64,000 nucleotides of DNA from Eledone cirrhosa (GCA_964016885.1 OZ024742.1:120160870-120224869); one strand, 5' to 3'. Counted from the first letter of the stretch, positions 1 through 11,464 are shown. Numbers and translations: made by a program. Notes: a model not told the origin generated them from the letters alone.

Positions 1-32
1 ATCATAAAATTTCAAATTCAAGAAAACTACAG

Positions 33-423
33 AGTTCATGAATGATGGAAGGCAGGAGGTTGAATTAAGTGCAAGAATTGCAGAAGCTCGTGCAGTAATG
101 CACTAGCTTCAACATTCAGAAGAAGAGAAGTAGGTATAAAAGCCAAACAATATCTTCAATTTGGTATTCGTTCCAACCCTTACCTATGGTCATTTTACAG
201 GTAGGAGACCGAGGAGGGACCCCGAGCAAGATGGTTGGATAATACTCGTGAGCTCAGTTGTTTTTGACAGGACCCACTGGAAAATGTGCCTGAGGAGTTT
301 GGCCCCCACAACCCTCCCAAGGAAGCAGAGGAAAAGAAGGAAGAGGGAGAGGGGGGGTAGCAGCAGCAGCAGCCTATTATTGCTTCCAAAATTGATGGCG
401 GCAACAATTTAGAGAAGTGTTAA
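33..423 (+). pseudogene. Possible terminal exons of an unidentified cellular gene (or its decayed copy)
   Basis: I do not recognise the gene. A first open stretch follows an acceptor-like ..ACTACAG at 26-32. It reads as an acidic, helix-like peptide (QEVELSARIAEARAVMH), meets TAG at 104-106, stays protein-like (LQHSEEEK), and stops at TAG 131-133 just before GTATAA. A second stretch follows a good acceptor (TTGTTTTTGACAG, ending at 270). It reads DPLENVPEEFGPHNPPKEAE, then a Lys/Glu/Gly-rich tail, and ends at TAG 358-360 after a run of seven G. The same frame continues as QQQQPIIASKIDGG to TAA at 421-423. Charged, low-complexity tails are common at protein C-termini. The 7-G run is a likely slippage site, so the true end is uncertain. 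It could equally be a retropseudogene or chance coding potential. Confidence 0.35.
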
Positions 424-636
424 CCAGTCTGAGAATACAACATTTACAGATTCATAAAACACTGTGGGATGTTCTTAATAGCAACAAGTTTAATTTTGAG
501 ATTTCACTGAATATTTACAAGAATTTGCTTAGTAAATGTTTGCTTTTCCATGCTAGTAATGTAAAGTGTTCAGCAAAGCAGCAGAACACTCTAGCTTCCT
601 GTCTTTTGTCAGACTGTCTTTGAGGATCAGCTTTCT

Positions 637-642
637 AATAAA
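637..642 (+). promoter_or_regulatory. Possible poly(A) signal
   Basis: AATAAA lies about 215 bases after the last possible stop of the exon candidate at 271-423, which is where a 3' end would be expected. AATAAA is common by chance in such AT-rich DNA. Confidence 0.25.
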
Positions 643-845
643 AGACCTATCCTCCCACACTTGATACACCCACTCCTTCAAACATCTATTAAAAACTTAT
701 TGCATTTATTAACCCAGCTTGCATCCTTCACTTTTATTACATGTCCATATCTGCTCATTGCCATAAACTAGAAAACATTTTCAAATAACTTATTATTTTT
801 TAAAACTATATAGACTTAATTAAGTTCATATTGTATTTCCTTTAA

Positions 846-1063
846 CCCTTTAGTATTTAAACCAGCTGTATCTGGCCAGAATCCTCTCATCTCTTTCTGT
901 TCAAGCTGGCTGTAACCAGTTGCTCATACTTATGTTAAGGTATTGTTCTCAAAATAAATAATATCAAAATCTTGTAGATTTAATATGTGAGATAATTATG
1001 TGAAATAAAGTGTTTACCATGCAAATACAATAGTAAATATAGAGTAATGTAAATGCTGAAGGG
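846..1063 (+). mobile_element. piggyBac-type MITE, 218 bp, TTAA target site
   Basis: The element starts CCCTTTAGTATTTAAACC and ends GTAAATGCTGAAGGG, giving imperfect inverted ends of about 14 bp. It is flanked on both sides by TTAA (842-845 and 1064-1067). CCC..GGG ends with a TTAA duplication are the mark of piggyBac-superfamily elements. There is no coding capacity, so it is non-autonomous. A related copy lies in reverse orientation at 54396-54603. Confidence 0.75.
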
Positions 1064-1067
1064 TTAA

Positions 1068-2883
1068 ATCTATCCCCTGATCATGTATCTCTACCAACTG
1101 ATAACAACAACCTTTCTCCAATCTGTTGTTCAAAGTTTTCAATCGCCATAATTTCATCTGTGAAAACCCCTTTCTAGTTAAATGTTTCCACTAATTCCAA
1201 ACACTATCAATTCAACCAGTGAACGAGATCTCTGTGCACTTACCTGACCTGCTACAAATAGCAACCAAACCTCCCCCAAATCATACTCTGTGATCTTAAA
1301 ACAATAAAGACAGGAAAATCATGGCTGGAATGTCTTTGATAGCAGGTTTGCTCAATGAGAGCTGACAACAACAATCATTTTAAACATGAAATTAAACACA
1401 TCAACTAAGAAGAATCTACACATCAATGTAGTACCAAATGAAAGGAAATACAATATTTACCAATATATATATATATAGACATGGTGAACAACTTAGGATT
1501 ATAAACCATGGATTGCTTCAATAATTCATTGATAGAAGCAGATATATTGTATTGTATTAGTGGCTGACTTAGTGCTGAGGATAAGCCTGGTAATATACAG
1601 TTCTGAATATAAATCTTATCATGATCAACCTAGTTTTCCATCTTCAACAAGATCAATAAAATAGTTAACATACAAATGTTTTGAGAGGATCAACAATCCA
1701 ACATATGCTATATTTATGGGTTGACGTGGTCAAATATTTCTGCCAAAGGTGACTATAGCATCTAAACAACAAAAACAAGTTACAAACGCTTTCCCCCTCA
1801 TGAAAGATCATATATTTCGTTGTTTTGGAATCCATAAACTGTGCTACTTTCTATGTGTAAGTGAATTAAAAGAGACATCAGGAACAAACAGCTTAAAATA
1901 AACGCACCAAAAATACAAACCAAACATGATAAACACACCTACAATTACATAAAGAGAAAATGATCCCGCTACACCTCACAAAATAGCCTGTTCCCTTTTC
2001 AACAATTCTATTGTAGTGTTCATCAATGGAAGTTTGTTCAAATAGTTTTTCCTCGAGCTGTATTTTGATTGGTCACTGTAATTGTGTTGCAAGTGCATTT
2101 CTTGATTCAATATTTGTTAGGGAGTCATCACAATTGACATGAAGATAGTGGCAGTTGTCAAATGTTGATGTAAGTTAAATAGAAGACAGTGTCAATCAAA
2201 ATAGAGGCAGGCATTGTTCAAAACAGTGGCACAAGACATCAGTTGAAGAAGGAAAAGGTACAATTTAAATGGAACAGAAAAAAAAAAATTAAGGCTTTAT
2301 ACATCTAGTCAATGTATTAAGAGTACATTTATAATCTCTCTTCCTTCTGCCTATAAAATTCTAAATGTTGATGTAAAATGCATTTCTTCAAGTGATTTAG
2401 TTTCAAAGTTATTAAATAAAATTCAATATAATAATAATAAAAACAACAGACAAACTAAGAATTAAGTCAACTCAACTACTTGATATTACATTTCTTGCTT
2501 CATGATTTGCAAGTTAAAAATAACTTTTCTCGATGGTGTAATTCATAAGCCACCAGTACTCTTGCACAAATGAACTTCTTCCTCCTACTTGTTTGACTAC
2601 ATTTCCATTATTCTATCATTGGCAACAGGAGTCCACAACTCTTGTTGCTCTCATTATTTAGGAATAACGTCTCACATGACAACCAATCCAATGCCCAAGT
2701 CATGCATTAACTACAGAATGATAGAGAAATATAACATTCAGTTTTGTTCCTCTATCTTTTAAATTTGTGCACAGATTGACTTGAGTTTTCACTTCTTCAA
2801 GTTGAACAACTTAGTATAGTAAACTGTTTCAATTGATAATACATTCACATACAGAAATTGGTCAGAAGTCTATTTATGAAATT
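1068..2883. other. AT-rich sequence without a recognised gene
   Basis: I see no convincing exon, RNA gene or intact repeat. It contains a short TA tract near 1464-1476 and A-rich runs (2278-2289). Confidence 0.5.
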
Positions 2884-3370
2884 CATCATCATCATCATCA
2901 ATATCACCACCGCTTAGCATCCAATTTTCATGCTAGCATGGGTTAGACATGTTGTCCTGTTGTGATACAAGTCAGATCAGATGGCCATGTCTTGCTCACA
3001 CAGAACTGTTTCTGGCTTGGTTTCTATGGCTGGATGCCCTTTCTAATGCCAACCACATGTACAGTGTGTACTGGGTACCTTTTATCGTGGTACAAAAACA
3101 ACAATTTTACAGTGTGGGCTGGGCAGTTTTTCTTTTGACAATAACACAGCCAGTTTACAGTGTGGACTGGGCACTGACCTGCCATGTCACCTGGACAACC
3201 ACTCTGCAGGGAGGATTAGGTGCTCTTTTATCATGTTACTTTACAGAGAGGATTCAATGCTCTTTTGTCATGACACTAACATGAGCACCTTACATGGTGG
3301 ACTAGGGGCTTTTGTTATGTCACCAGCATGACAACATTACAGAGTGGACTGAGAGCTTTCAGCCATTTCA
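2884..3370 (+). repeat. LINE-tail/SINE-like repeat, (CAT)n..GCTAGCATGGG family
   Basis: It opens with (CAT)n at 2886-2901 and ..CATGCTAGCATGGGTTAGAC, then the conserved GGCTGGATGCCCTTTCTAATGC block. About six loose copies of a 50-60 bp module follow, each with TTACAGTGTGGACTGGG and a CTTTTxxCATGACAC segment. The same modules, reverse-complemented, form the 3' tail of the LINE copies at 18.7, 26.8 and 38.6 kb, so this is a tail-only copy lying in reverse orientation relative to those LINEs. Confidence 0.7.
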
Positions 3371-3528
3371 GCAGAATTGTAAGAGAGCGAGTTCAGCTTT
3401 CCATACTTGTACACATTGGCTGGTCAAGAGTGGTACATCAGATGTGGAAATTGGGGGTGGGAGGGATTAGTAATTCAAAACAGCGCTGAAGGAGATTTCA
3501 CTAAATTCATAGGTCATTTTATTATTTA

Positions 3529-4385
3529 CTAGCAGTAAAGCCCGGCGTTGCTCGGGGTCGCTCAGTAGCTGTGTTAAAGTTACAATGTTAAGTTTCTTTT
3601 TTGGCTTAAAAACTGTAGTGTCTACTGTGCAGACTTGCATGTGGTGTTTTTGATTAATATTCCCTCAACCAACAATATGCCTTATGAAGTTAAGAAAACA
3701 TAACGATAACCCTAATGTTATAACAAAAGAGGATGCTGGGGATAAAAACTGCACTGGTTATTTATTAACAAAGATCGAAAATGTAAACACTGCAACGCAG
3801 AGAAAAACATTAGCGTAACCAAATTATCAGTTATGTCTGTCTGCACGCCTATATCACCTCTCTGCACGACTGTCTGTCTGCACGCCTATATCACCTCTCT
3901 GCACGACTGTCTGTCTGCATGCCTAACGAAATTTACAGATACATATATTTTATATAAACTTATATAATTTTTGCTTTTTTTTACGAAATATTTGCTTGTT
4001 TTAAGTAGTTTTTAAATAGACTTGTTTTCAAGTAAAAATATTGTTTTAAAAGGCTTGTTTTACGTAGTCTTTAAATCGTGTATTGTGTTAATGTCATTTT
4101 AAACGCTGAGAAAGCCAGCGTAATTTTTTTAATTTTTGCACGCAGACGCTCAATGTAAACAGAACAAAGGGAAATAACTGATCACTTACGCTCAAAAATC
4201 GATACATTATATTCGATTTCGTCACATAGGGTGGGTCAATTTGAAATTATTTTTTTTCCGATGTCTTCGCTAGGGCTCAATGTACAAGTCTAGCAATTTC
4301 GGTGCAATTCCGTGAGAGATTCTAAGAGGAGATGTGTGCCAAAAATCGATAGACAGACAGACAACCACAGTTTTATATATATAGA
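3529..4385 (-). mobile_element. Non-autonomous Helitron, 857 bp
   Basis: Read on the minus strand, the element begins TCTATATATATAAAACTGTG with a following TGTCTGTCTGTC, and ends in a hairpin (CCCGAGCAACGCCGGG: 6-bp stem, one bulged A, 3-nt loop) followed by CTTTACTG and CTAG. The flanking bases are A before TC and T after CTAG, exactly the A|T insertion site of Helitrons, and there is no target duplication. No Rep/helicase coding is visible, so it depends on an autonomous partner. Inside is a 37-bp tandem repeat. The ends look intact, which suggests modest age. Confidence 0.85.
3834..3925 (-). repeat. 37-bp tandem repeat inside the Helitron, about 2.5 units
   Basis: TGTCTGTCTGCACGCC recurs at 3834, 3871 and (with one change) 3908. 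The unit also contains TATATCACCTCTCTGCACGAC-like sequence. Internal short tandem arrays are frequent in Helitrons. Confidence 0.85.
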
Positions 4386-5112
4386 TTATTCCATTATATC
4401 TGATTTCAAGCTGAACATCAATTGCTTTCATTAAACCAACTTTGGAGGGCTAGCTAACATCAAGAGAACTGCCTTTTCCCTTTGTTTAAGCCATACAAAA
4501 GAACAACAAAAGTAGATATTCTAATATTCTATTAGCCCGAAGAAAAAAAAAAACAAATAAATAAATAAATAAAAGTTTGTAATAAACAATTACAAGTAAT
4601 ATGGTTTCTTTCTCCTGTAACAGCTATTCACTCGATTAGATTGATTTCAGTATATTACTGGTAATTTTCATTAAGGGGAAAAGCATTTTAAACTGTCACT
4701 GATTGTATTTCAACTCAACCATGGATAGAGCAAACTGAAAACTTCTTTTGGGTTATCAAACATATACCGGAAAGGGAACCTCAAATGAGTGATTCAATAT
4801 GTTAAAAATAGAAGCCAAATTCCCTAAAATCCCATCCTACTGTCTTAAAACAACAGATAGTCACATTGGAAAATGTAGTCCTAAATACACTTTACATGTT
4901 CTTAACATCATAAAGACATAATACAATTTTTTTTTCTTTCTCAGAAATTGGTAAGTCAAACTAAATATATAATTCTCAACACCAATAACTGGATCATTTT
5001 TTAAAATCACACATTTGTATAAATGATGAGATAGTCACAAATAACTGTTTAACTAACCACACTGACAGAGGAAGCAATATATAAAGAGAAAGCGTAAAAA
5101 TACAACAGTTAA

Positions 5113-5361
5113 CCCTTTCGCTATCATATTTTAAATGTCTGAGATTTTCAATTGATTTTGAAAATACTCAAGATTTTGTATGAATATAGTTACATAACTT
5201 TGTAATTATCAAGTTGGTGTTTGAAACATAACTTTACAAAAATTTCTTACATATGAGTAAAATTATGATGGAAGATTTTTAGATGAATATGAACATTTTA
5301 AAACAAACAGTTTTGCATCATAAAACCAGGGGTAGTTTCAGGTGCTTTGATATCATAAGGG
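5113..5361. mobile_element. TTAA-flanked MITE, second piggyBac-like family
   Basis: The left end is CCCTTTCGCTATCATATTT after TTAA (5109-5112). The right end is TTTGATATCATAAGGG before TTAT (5362-5365). The inverted ends share CCCTTxxGxTATCA. An internal segment (AAACAAACAGTTTTGCATCA..AAACCAGGGG) recurs at 16613-16655 and 21104-21137, so there are at least three copies in the window. Confidence 0.65.
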
Positions 5362-5889
5362 TTATATAAAACAACTATTATCAAAGATTGTTTCTTTGAA
5401 AATAGTCAAATTTTGAGTAGTGGATGAGAGAATAGGAATTAAACTCAGAATAATAGGTCACTAAGCTAAATACTGTGCTCAATAATGAAGTGATGGATCT
5501 TTTGAAAGCCGCTATGTTGTGAAAAACCTCATAAAATAAAACTACCTAGTAGTTTATCTTTTTACAGATCAAAAATAGATTTAAGCCTTTTGATATCAAC
5601 TTGGCAAAAAACATATTTGGGTCTATAAACAAAGCCACTCATTTTAATGTTTTTCCTAAACCATAAGTTACAATGTTTGTTATGAAATCATTCATAATTT
5701 TAATGAACCCATCAAAATACGTCATTATTTAATTGAAATAGAATGTATTTCATTAGAACTATGGTAATAAAAAAGGGCGAAAAAGGAACCTTAAATATAA
5801 AGAGAGATGATGTCTCTTGATTCAACCACCACTAATGACTGATTTTCATGCAACATATGTAGAACAAATAAATTTAACAGGGCCAATCT

Positions 5890-6210
5890 CTCTGAGTCAT
5901 ATACTCACAGTGAAGGTACATAGCTTATTTTTTAGAGCATTTGGCTCATGATAGTTAAGGTCGTGAATTCAATTCCTAGTAATGTGTTGTGTCCTTGAGC
6001 AAGACTCTTTATTTCATGTTGCCCCAGTCCATTCAGCTGGGAAATATGAGATGTATCTGTAATTCAAAGAGCCAGTCTTGTCACGCTGAATGATCTCTCT
6101 AAAAACTGTGTTAAGGGCACACATATCTGTGGATAGCTCAACTGCATACATGGTAATTTCCTGAGCAAGTTGTTCTTTGGATGAAACAATTGGAACACTC
6201 ACTATTGGAA
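5890..6210 (+). mobile_element. tRNA-derived SINE (..GAGCAAGACTCTTTATTTCATGTTGC family)
   Basis: The head has tRNA-like A- and B-box remnants (CATAGCTTATTTTTTAGAGC; GAATTCAATTCC). The conserved middle ..TGTGTCCTTGAGCAAGACTC..CCAGTCCATTCAGCTGG follows, and then the 3' part CCAGTCTTGTCACGCTGAAT..GTTAAGGGCACAC. Related copies lie at 7290-7620, 31230-31545, 33615-33830 and 49688-50110. Not a functional tRNA gene: the acceptor stem cannot form. Confidence 0.7.
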
Positions 6211-6577
6211 ATCATGGAGCTTCAATAAACACACACATATATACTCACTCACACAGGGAGATTTGAGTTTACAGTGTGTGGTACCTCATATAGCACTTGA
6301 GACAAACTTGGCCAGTTTAATACTGTAAATATGTTACACACAATTAGGACTTTCACTAGGAAGCAGGAACTCTATCGAATCTGACCAGCTGCTACTCCAA
6401 ATATAAATTAGTATATAGTATATAAATCTAACAAATCTAAGAAACCTTATATAGATGTATTTCATTGTCACATAGAAATTCAATAATATGGAGTGTGTGG
6501 CAAAAAGTAAACAAACATCAATCACCCAGCAGCAAATAGTCACATGGTTTGAGTCCCTTCAGGTGAATTTAGCAGTT

Positions 6578-7090
6578 ATCATCATCATTCAATGTCTGCT
6601 TTTCAATGTTGCAATCAGCTGGATGGGTTGTCACTGACAAGTCAATACTCAATTGGAGCTACTGTCCACCTAGACAGGTTGGGGGGAAGGGGTGGGGGTG
6701 GCATGACTCATTTACAAATTCTGGCTTGGGCATGGTTTCTGTGACTGGATGCCCTTCCTAACATCAACTACTTAGGAAGCTGTAATGTCCTTCACACATG
6801 TGAAGAGTCCTCTTAACCTTTTGTTTGACAATCTTTCTAATGGCTGGATGCACTTCTTAACACCAGCCATTTGACAGGCTATAGTACGTGCATTTTTAAT
6901 GACACGAGCACCAGAGAAGTTATCGTGTCTATGACATGACAAAAGAGACCTCTCAACAATTCTAGCATGGTTTGTACAGTTGGATACCCTTGCTAACACC
7001 AACCACTTTACAGAATATACTGGGTGAATTTTACTGAGTGACACACACCAACACTAGAGAAGTTCTCAGTCAATGACTTGACAGAACAAC
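6578..7090 (+). repeat. LINE-tail/SINE-like repeat, degenerate copy
   Basis: It starts TCATCATCATTCAATGTCTGC and contains GACTGGATGCCCTTCCTAACATC and two further GGATGCACTTCTTAACACC-type blocks with interleaved TTTACAG..GTG modules. It is the same family and orientation as 2884-3370 but more diverged. A G-rich tract lies at 6680-6700. Confidence 0.6.
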
Positions 7091-7289
7091 TCCCTCTACC
7101 CTAGGGGATGATAGGCTTTAGGGGTGAAATTAGGAAGGGAGGGAGAAGGATGACAAGTATGATATTATAAGTGACAGTTATGCTATTTAACAGGGTGATT
7201 GAGGGAGAAAGGGGATGTGAATAATCTTGGATAGAGTGGAGGTGTATAGAGATAATAAGAATAGTTACATATTTAAATGCTCACAATAA

Positions 7290-7620
7290 TTCAACCACAA
7301 TATACTTCAGTCACTAATGACCATGGGATTTGCACCTCTGAGACACAAGTCCGGGCAAGGTTATTTTGTGGAAGACCAGCAGTTGCCCATGCATACCAGT
7401 CTCCCCTCTCTATGCCACCAATGTTGTCCAAGGGAAAGGCAATGGCCAATACAACTTGGCACCAGTGACTTGGCACCTCATTTCTACAGCTCAGTGCACT
7501 AGAACAACGTGAAATAAAGTGTCTTGCTCAGGAACACAGCGCAAAGCCTGGTCCGAGAATCAAACTCACAACCTTGCGATTGTAAGCCAGATGCTCTAAC
7601 CAAGCTATGTGCCTTCACAT
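7290..7620 (-). mobile_element. tRNA-derived SINE, nearly full length
   Basis: On the minus strand the head reads AGCTTGGTTAGAGCATC (A box) and GTTGTGAGTTTGATTCTC (B box). The body ..GAGCAAGACACTTTATTTCACG, TGCCAAGTTGTATTGGCC and CCTTTCCCTTGGACAAC follows, ending near ..GCAAATCCCATGGTCATT. Short open frames over this stretch on both strands are by-products of the repeat. Confidence 0.75.
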
Positions 7621-8559
7621 ACCATATATACTTGTAGATAAATTGTAGTTTTTTCACTTAAAGAGAAACCACCTGCAGCTTATCTACTGAACTCTGTTCT
7701 GGGTTTGAAATTTGTAGCTCACACTAAAATCCATATTATTCACACAATAGCAAATGATTGTGGATATAAGGCAGGTTGGTCATATCACTATACAGTTTAT
7801 AGAAATACTGGTGTTGGAAACAAAGAAAAGTTAGTGACGTCACATGCAAAAACAAACAACTGCATATAGGGAACTTGATTTTACTATAAAACAATTACTT
7901 TTGAGTTAATCCACGTTATATATCTGCCTGTATATTTTGCCTGTACATGCACAGACTTGTCGGCATGTGTGTTGAAGAAATTTATCGTAGTTCTAATAAA
8001 TAAATAAAAGAAAGTTTTCTGGCTATATTGCAATGTTTTCGTGGTCTCATTTGTACTAGTCACCAATTTGGTACTTTTCTCAGACCCACGAAGAGTAAGC
8101 TTTTTTTTTATAGGCAGCCTTACTGGGTTGTGAGAGTTTTCTTGGGAACTAACAGTGTCTCCCTTGCTTCATTCCCCTAGCTGTCGATCTGGGGTTGCAT
8201 ATTCATCCGTCAAAACAAAAATATAGGTAGTGACTAAAGACAAAAGGCAAAAGTAAGTTTTGCGACTGGATTTAAGTTGTGTATTATTGAATATGTTATA
8301 GTGTTGTAAGAGAGTTTTGTGTCAAAAAGTATTAGTGAAGGGATGAAGGATATAAAAAGAAACAACCAATAAAGGGGGAAAAAAACTTGCTATCTCCCCA
8401 TATGAGAAATCAGAGATAGATCTCCATACCTAGGCATATGAATTATACAGATACAAGGACAAATACACACATATATGCATATCTACCAAATCCACTCATA
8501 AGGTATTGGTGAACCAAATGCTGTAGCAGTAGACACATGTTCAAAGAGCTCTGCAGTAG
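7621..8559. other. No recognised gene; a few CpGs near 8030-8290
   Basis: The stretch contains a T-run at 8101-8109 and a mildly CpG-bearing part (CTGTCGATCTGGGG, 8180-8194) with no convincing exon. Confidence 0.4.
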
Positions 8560-8985
8560 GACTGAAGCTGAAACCGTGTTTGTGAAGTGAACATGTTAAC
8601 CACACAGCTCTGCCTGCACCTATTATAGATACTCGAATATAAGTCGACCCCTATTTTATGTCTGAGAAGTGGGCAAAAATCCAAACCCGTTTATAAGCTA
8701 AGGCAGCTATTCAACACATTGTTTAGATGCCGAATATAAACTGACCCCCCCCCCCCCCACCCCTCCATCGATTCTGTTTTGATCACATATTTCTCAGCTT
8801 ATATTCGAGTATATACGGTATTTAACCTGAATCGATGTGGTTGTGAAGTGAACTTGTTGACTACATAGCCATGTCTGCACCTATTATACATGTATTTAAC
8901 TAAAACCATGAGATGGTGAGGTGAACTCGTTAACCGCATAAGTATATCTGTACCTATTATAGATGTATTTTTAATAAGATTAATT
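8560..8985 (+). repeat. Three tandem blocks of a tRNA-like repeat, split by a MITE
   Basis: A block with the pattern GTGAAGTGAACxTGTTAACCAC..GCACCTATTATAxATGTATTT occurs three times (about 8570-8624, 8838-8902 and 8915-8980). The first unit is interrupted after CACCTATTATAG by the MITE at 8625-8820. The block resembles the B-box-side half of a tRNA SINE; a related piece is at 43150-43220. Confidence 0.55.
8625..8820. mobile_element. MITE with ATACTCGAATATAAG inverted ends
   Basis: ATACTCGAATATAAG at 8629-8643 is matched by its exact reverse complement at 8798-8812. The right end continues TATATACGGTA. Internally there is an ACCC run (8745-8762). No protein is encoded. The superfamily is not clear; the right terminus may use a TA target. 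Confidence 0.7.
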
Positions 8986-9200
8986 AGAATGAATTCAAAA
9001 ATATGTATTTCATTCTAACAGGCTGATGAATTTAAATGCCATGTGTAAAACAAATCTAGTCAAGTCTCAATCAGCCGCTGAAATCCTAATACTCATTAGA
9101 CACTGCATATATTGTCAATCGTAATGCCCATTAAATGTTACGTATATTGTCATTCAATTGGGAGTGACACATTTTCGTCACCGTATTTCACTTAATTAAT

Positions 9201-9286
9201 TGTTTCTACTTTTGGCACAAGGCCAGCAATTACCCAGTGCATTACTGGTACTTTATTTTATCGACCCCGTAAGGATGAAAGGCAAA
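9201..9286 (-). mobile_element. 5'-truncated tRNA-SINE with 12-bp target duplication
   Basis: On the minus strand it is the SINE 3' half: CATCCTTACGGGGTCGATAA..CAGTAATGCACTGGG..CTTGTGCCAAAAGTAG and AAACAATT end. CACTTAATTAAT flanks it exactly (9189-9200 and 9287-9298), showing target-primed insertion with 5' truncation. Confidence 0.85.
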
Positions 9287-9298
9287 CACTTAATTAAT

Positions 9299-10170
9299 GA
9301 AGACTTTTAAGAGAATTAACTAAAACTATGAATTAATTCATTACTAAGATAGCAACTGAACATACATATATAAAATAGATTTTAATTTAAATAGGAACCC
9401 TTTGAAATAGGCGTGTTTTGTTTCCTAGAATCAGAGCCGGTTTTGCCTTTCCCCACATTGATTCTAAAAGAGTTTTAAACACTGATTGATCTATGTTTCA
9501 AGTATAAATCATGACTAAATTTATGGTTCCAGAACTTTACTAGACTGTATTGGCAACGATTGGAATTATTGTAGCTAGATTCATTTATTACTATAAATGC
9601 AAATATAAGTGAAACTGCAAACAGTATTCACTAAAAACAATATACACACGGGTTAAAGGGCGAAGCCAAAAATATTTGATAAAAGTGGTTGGACTTATGT
9701 TTCAGTGCAACTTATGAAAAATACGGTAATTATAGTCCCAACAGGATCTCTGATCAATGCACTTGTCATAACAAGAACGGAAGAACTTATATGTAGATGT
9801 CATATCGGTTTTGACAAGTCACATGGGTAATATTTGAATTGTTTGTACAGTAGATTGAATCAATCAGTGTAAATACCTATAAGCAGAGTAAATCGGCCAT
9901 TTGGAAGGAATGAAAGAAAAGAAAGGAAGGAAGAAGTTGACACAGGTGGAATTTGAACATGACACCGAGATAAGTATGATGAAGTACTACTGTAATGAGT
10001 AGAAAGTTGGATTAAATAGCCCACTTTACTGTTTCTTCCAACTAATAAAGTATACATAGAAATCAACACGTTTCTATTAATATGTTGCGCATATGCATTT
10101 TTATTGCCCTGCAGGAAGTAAACAAACATCCGTGTTTTACTCATTAAAATATTAAATGAATGCGACGTAA
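9299..10170. other. No recognised gene
   Basis: AT-rich. A weak SINE-head-like piece (GTGGAATTTGAACATGACACCGAG) may lie at 9946-9970 on the minus strand. Otherwise I see nothing. Confidence 0.4.
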
Positions 10171-10174
10171 TATA

Positions 10175-10217
10175 CAGCGTACACACACACACACATACAC
10201 ACATACACACACACACG
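10175..10217. repeat. (CA)n microsatellite
   Basis: ACACACACACACATACACAC-type repeat. A shorter (TG)n tract follows at 10296-10313. Confidence 0.9.
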
Positions 10218-10779
10218 AATCCTGGTAACCTAACAAAACATTAAAGACACTCCCCACGCCTAGTTTTAATAACTAAATGTTATCGTCAGAGATAGTGTGT
10301 GTGTATGTGTGTGTAAGGTGGAACAGAATATGTAATAACAGAAAATTACAGAAAAGTAAAACAAAATAACTAACATGTATCGAAAAACAATAGAAAGCTA
10401 CGGATGAAAAACAAATCAGCTTTGTAATAAAACCAAGAACCCTCAGGGAGAATATTCGCCGTAGGTAAAATTGCAGACTAACACAATTAGACTGTTCACA
10501 AATTACACTGTGAGAGAGAGAAAGAGGAGGAGGGGGGGGGGGTAATTCCGGTATTGGACACAATAAGATTCTACATCAATTTCTAAGTAACACATACATA
10601 GCCTAGAAATAATAATAATAAACAAATTAATAACTTCTACAAGTAGTGGTAGCATCAAAAACAGCAGCAGTAGCAGCAGCAATAAACACATGTACTCACG
10701 TTATTTGTAAAACGTCGTGGTAAAGTTGTTTTTTTTTTTTTTTTTAATATATCTACAAAACTTGTATATTTTGTCCACC

Positions 10780-11110
10780 TTTCTGGGAATCGCAGGCGCA
10801 GTAGCCAGGTTTGTATACTTTTATAAATGAAAAAAGAAATGCTGACGGATATGGTAAATGTTTCTCGTCGACTATTAATTTTAAGTTAAGAAAAAATGTG
10901 TATCTAAAATAAGAGGGTGTCGCGAGTCAGCACACGCCCTTGTTTCTCGAAAGCGAGAGCTGTGGGCGCTAAATGACGTGTTCAAATTTTATTTTTTGTT
11001 TGTCTAACTACTTTTCAGTTTCTTGTGTTGACTTAGTTGCAAAAGCTACGTGTCGTCCAGCTCACGTAGGTAAGACGACTCGTTGCTGTCGTGATAAAAG
11101 CCAGACAAAC
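10780..11110. promoter_or_regulatory. CpG-richer patch; candidate promoter or first exon
   Basis: CpG dinucleotides are much denser here than in the surrounding AT-rich DNA (for example GTCGCGAG, ACACGCCC, TCGAAAGCGAG, GTGGGCGC, ACGTGTCGTCC, AAGACGACTCG). GAAAGCGAG has no matching long ORF. A donor-like CACGTAGGTAAGACG lies at 11064-11078 and a TATA-like TTTATAAATG near 10821. Strand and start cannot be fixed, and it could be the remnant of a GC-rich repeat. Confidence 0.3.
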
Positions 11111-11209
11111 AAAGAGAGATAACTTATTTTTGTACTACAATTGAAATAATACCAACAACAACAACAATAAATACACCGGTTTTTAAACTACTTATAGTGA
11201 TAAATATAT

Positions 11210-11280
11210 AGCACACTACTTATAGTAACAAATATTTAGTACACTACTTATAGTAACAAATAAATAGTACACACAGGAGA
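11210..11280 (+). repeat. Short tandem repeat, about 32-bp unit
   Basis: ACACTACTTATAGTAACAAA occurs twice (11234, 11212 with one change) with AT-rich spacers TATTTAGT and TAAATAGT. Confidence 0.6.
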
Positions 11281-11464
11281 GATATACAGATAGATTCTAA
11301 TGCTGAAAGAAAAAGAAGAGAAGACAGAACGAATAATATACAATGGATGGAGAGAATAAAAGAAAATAATAAGGTGATATTGTAAGTAGTTGCAGCAGGT
11401 CAGCCTTGATCGAGCAGGCCTATGATCAAAGGCATTTCTGCAGTGACTATCCCACTTTTAACTT

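Noticed and set aside
7560..7620. Functional tRNA gene (A and B boxes on the minus strand)
   Set aside because: No acceptor stem pairing or anticodon arm; the sequence continues into a SINE body found elsewhere in the window.
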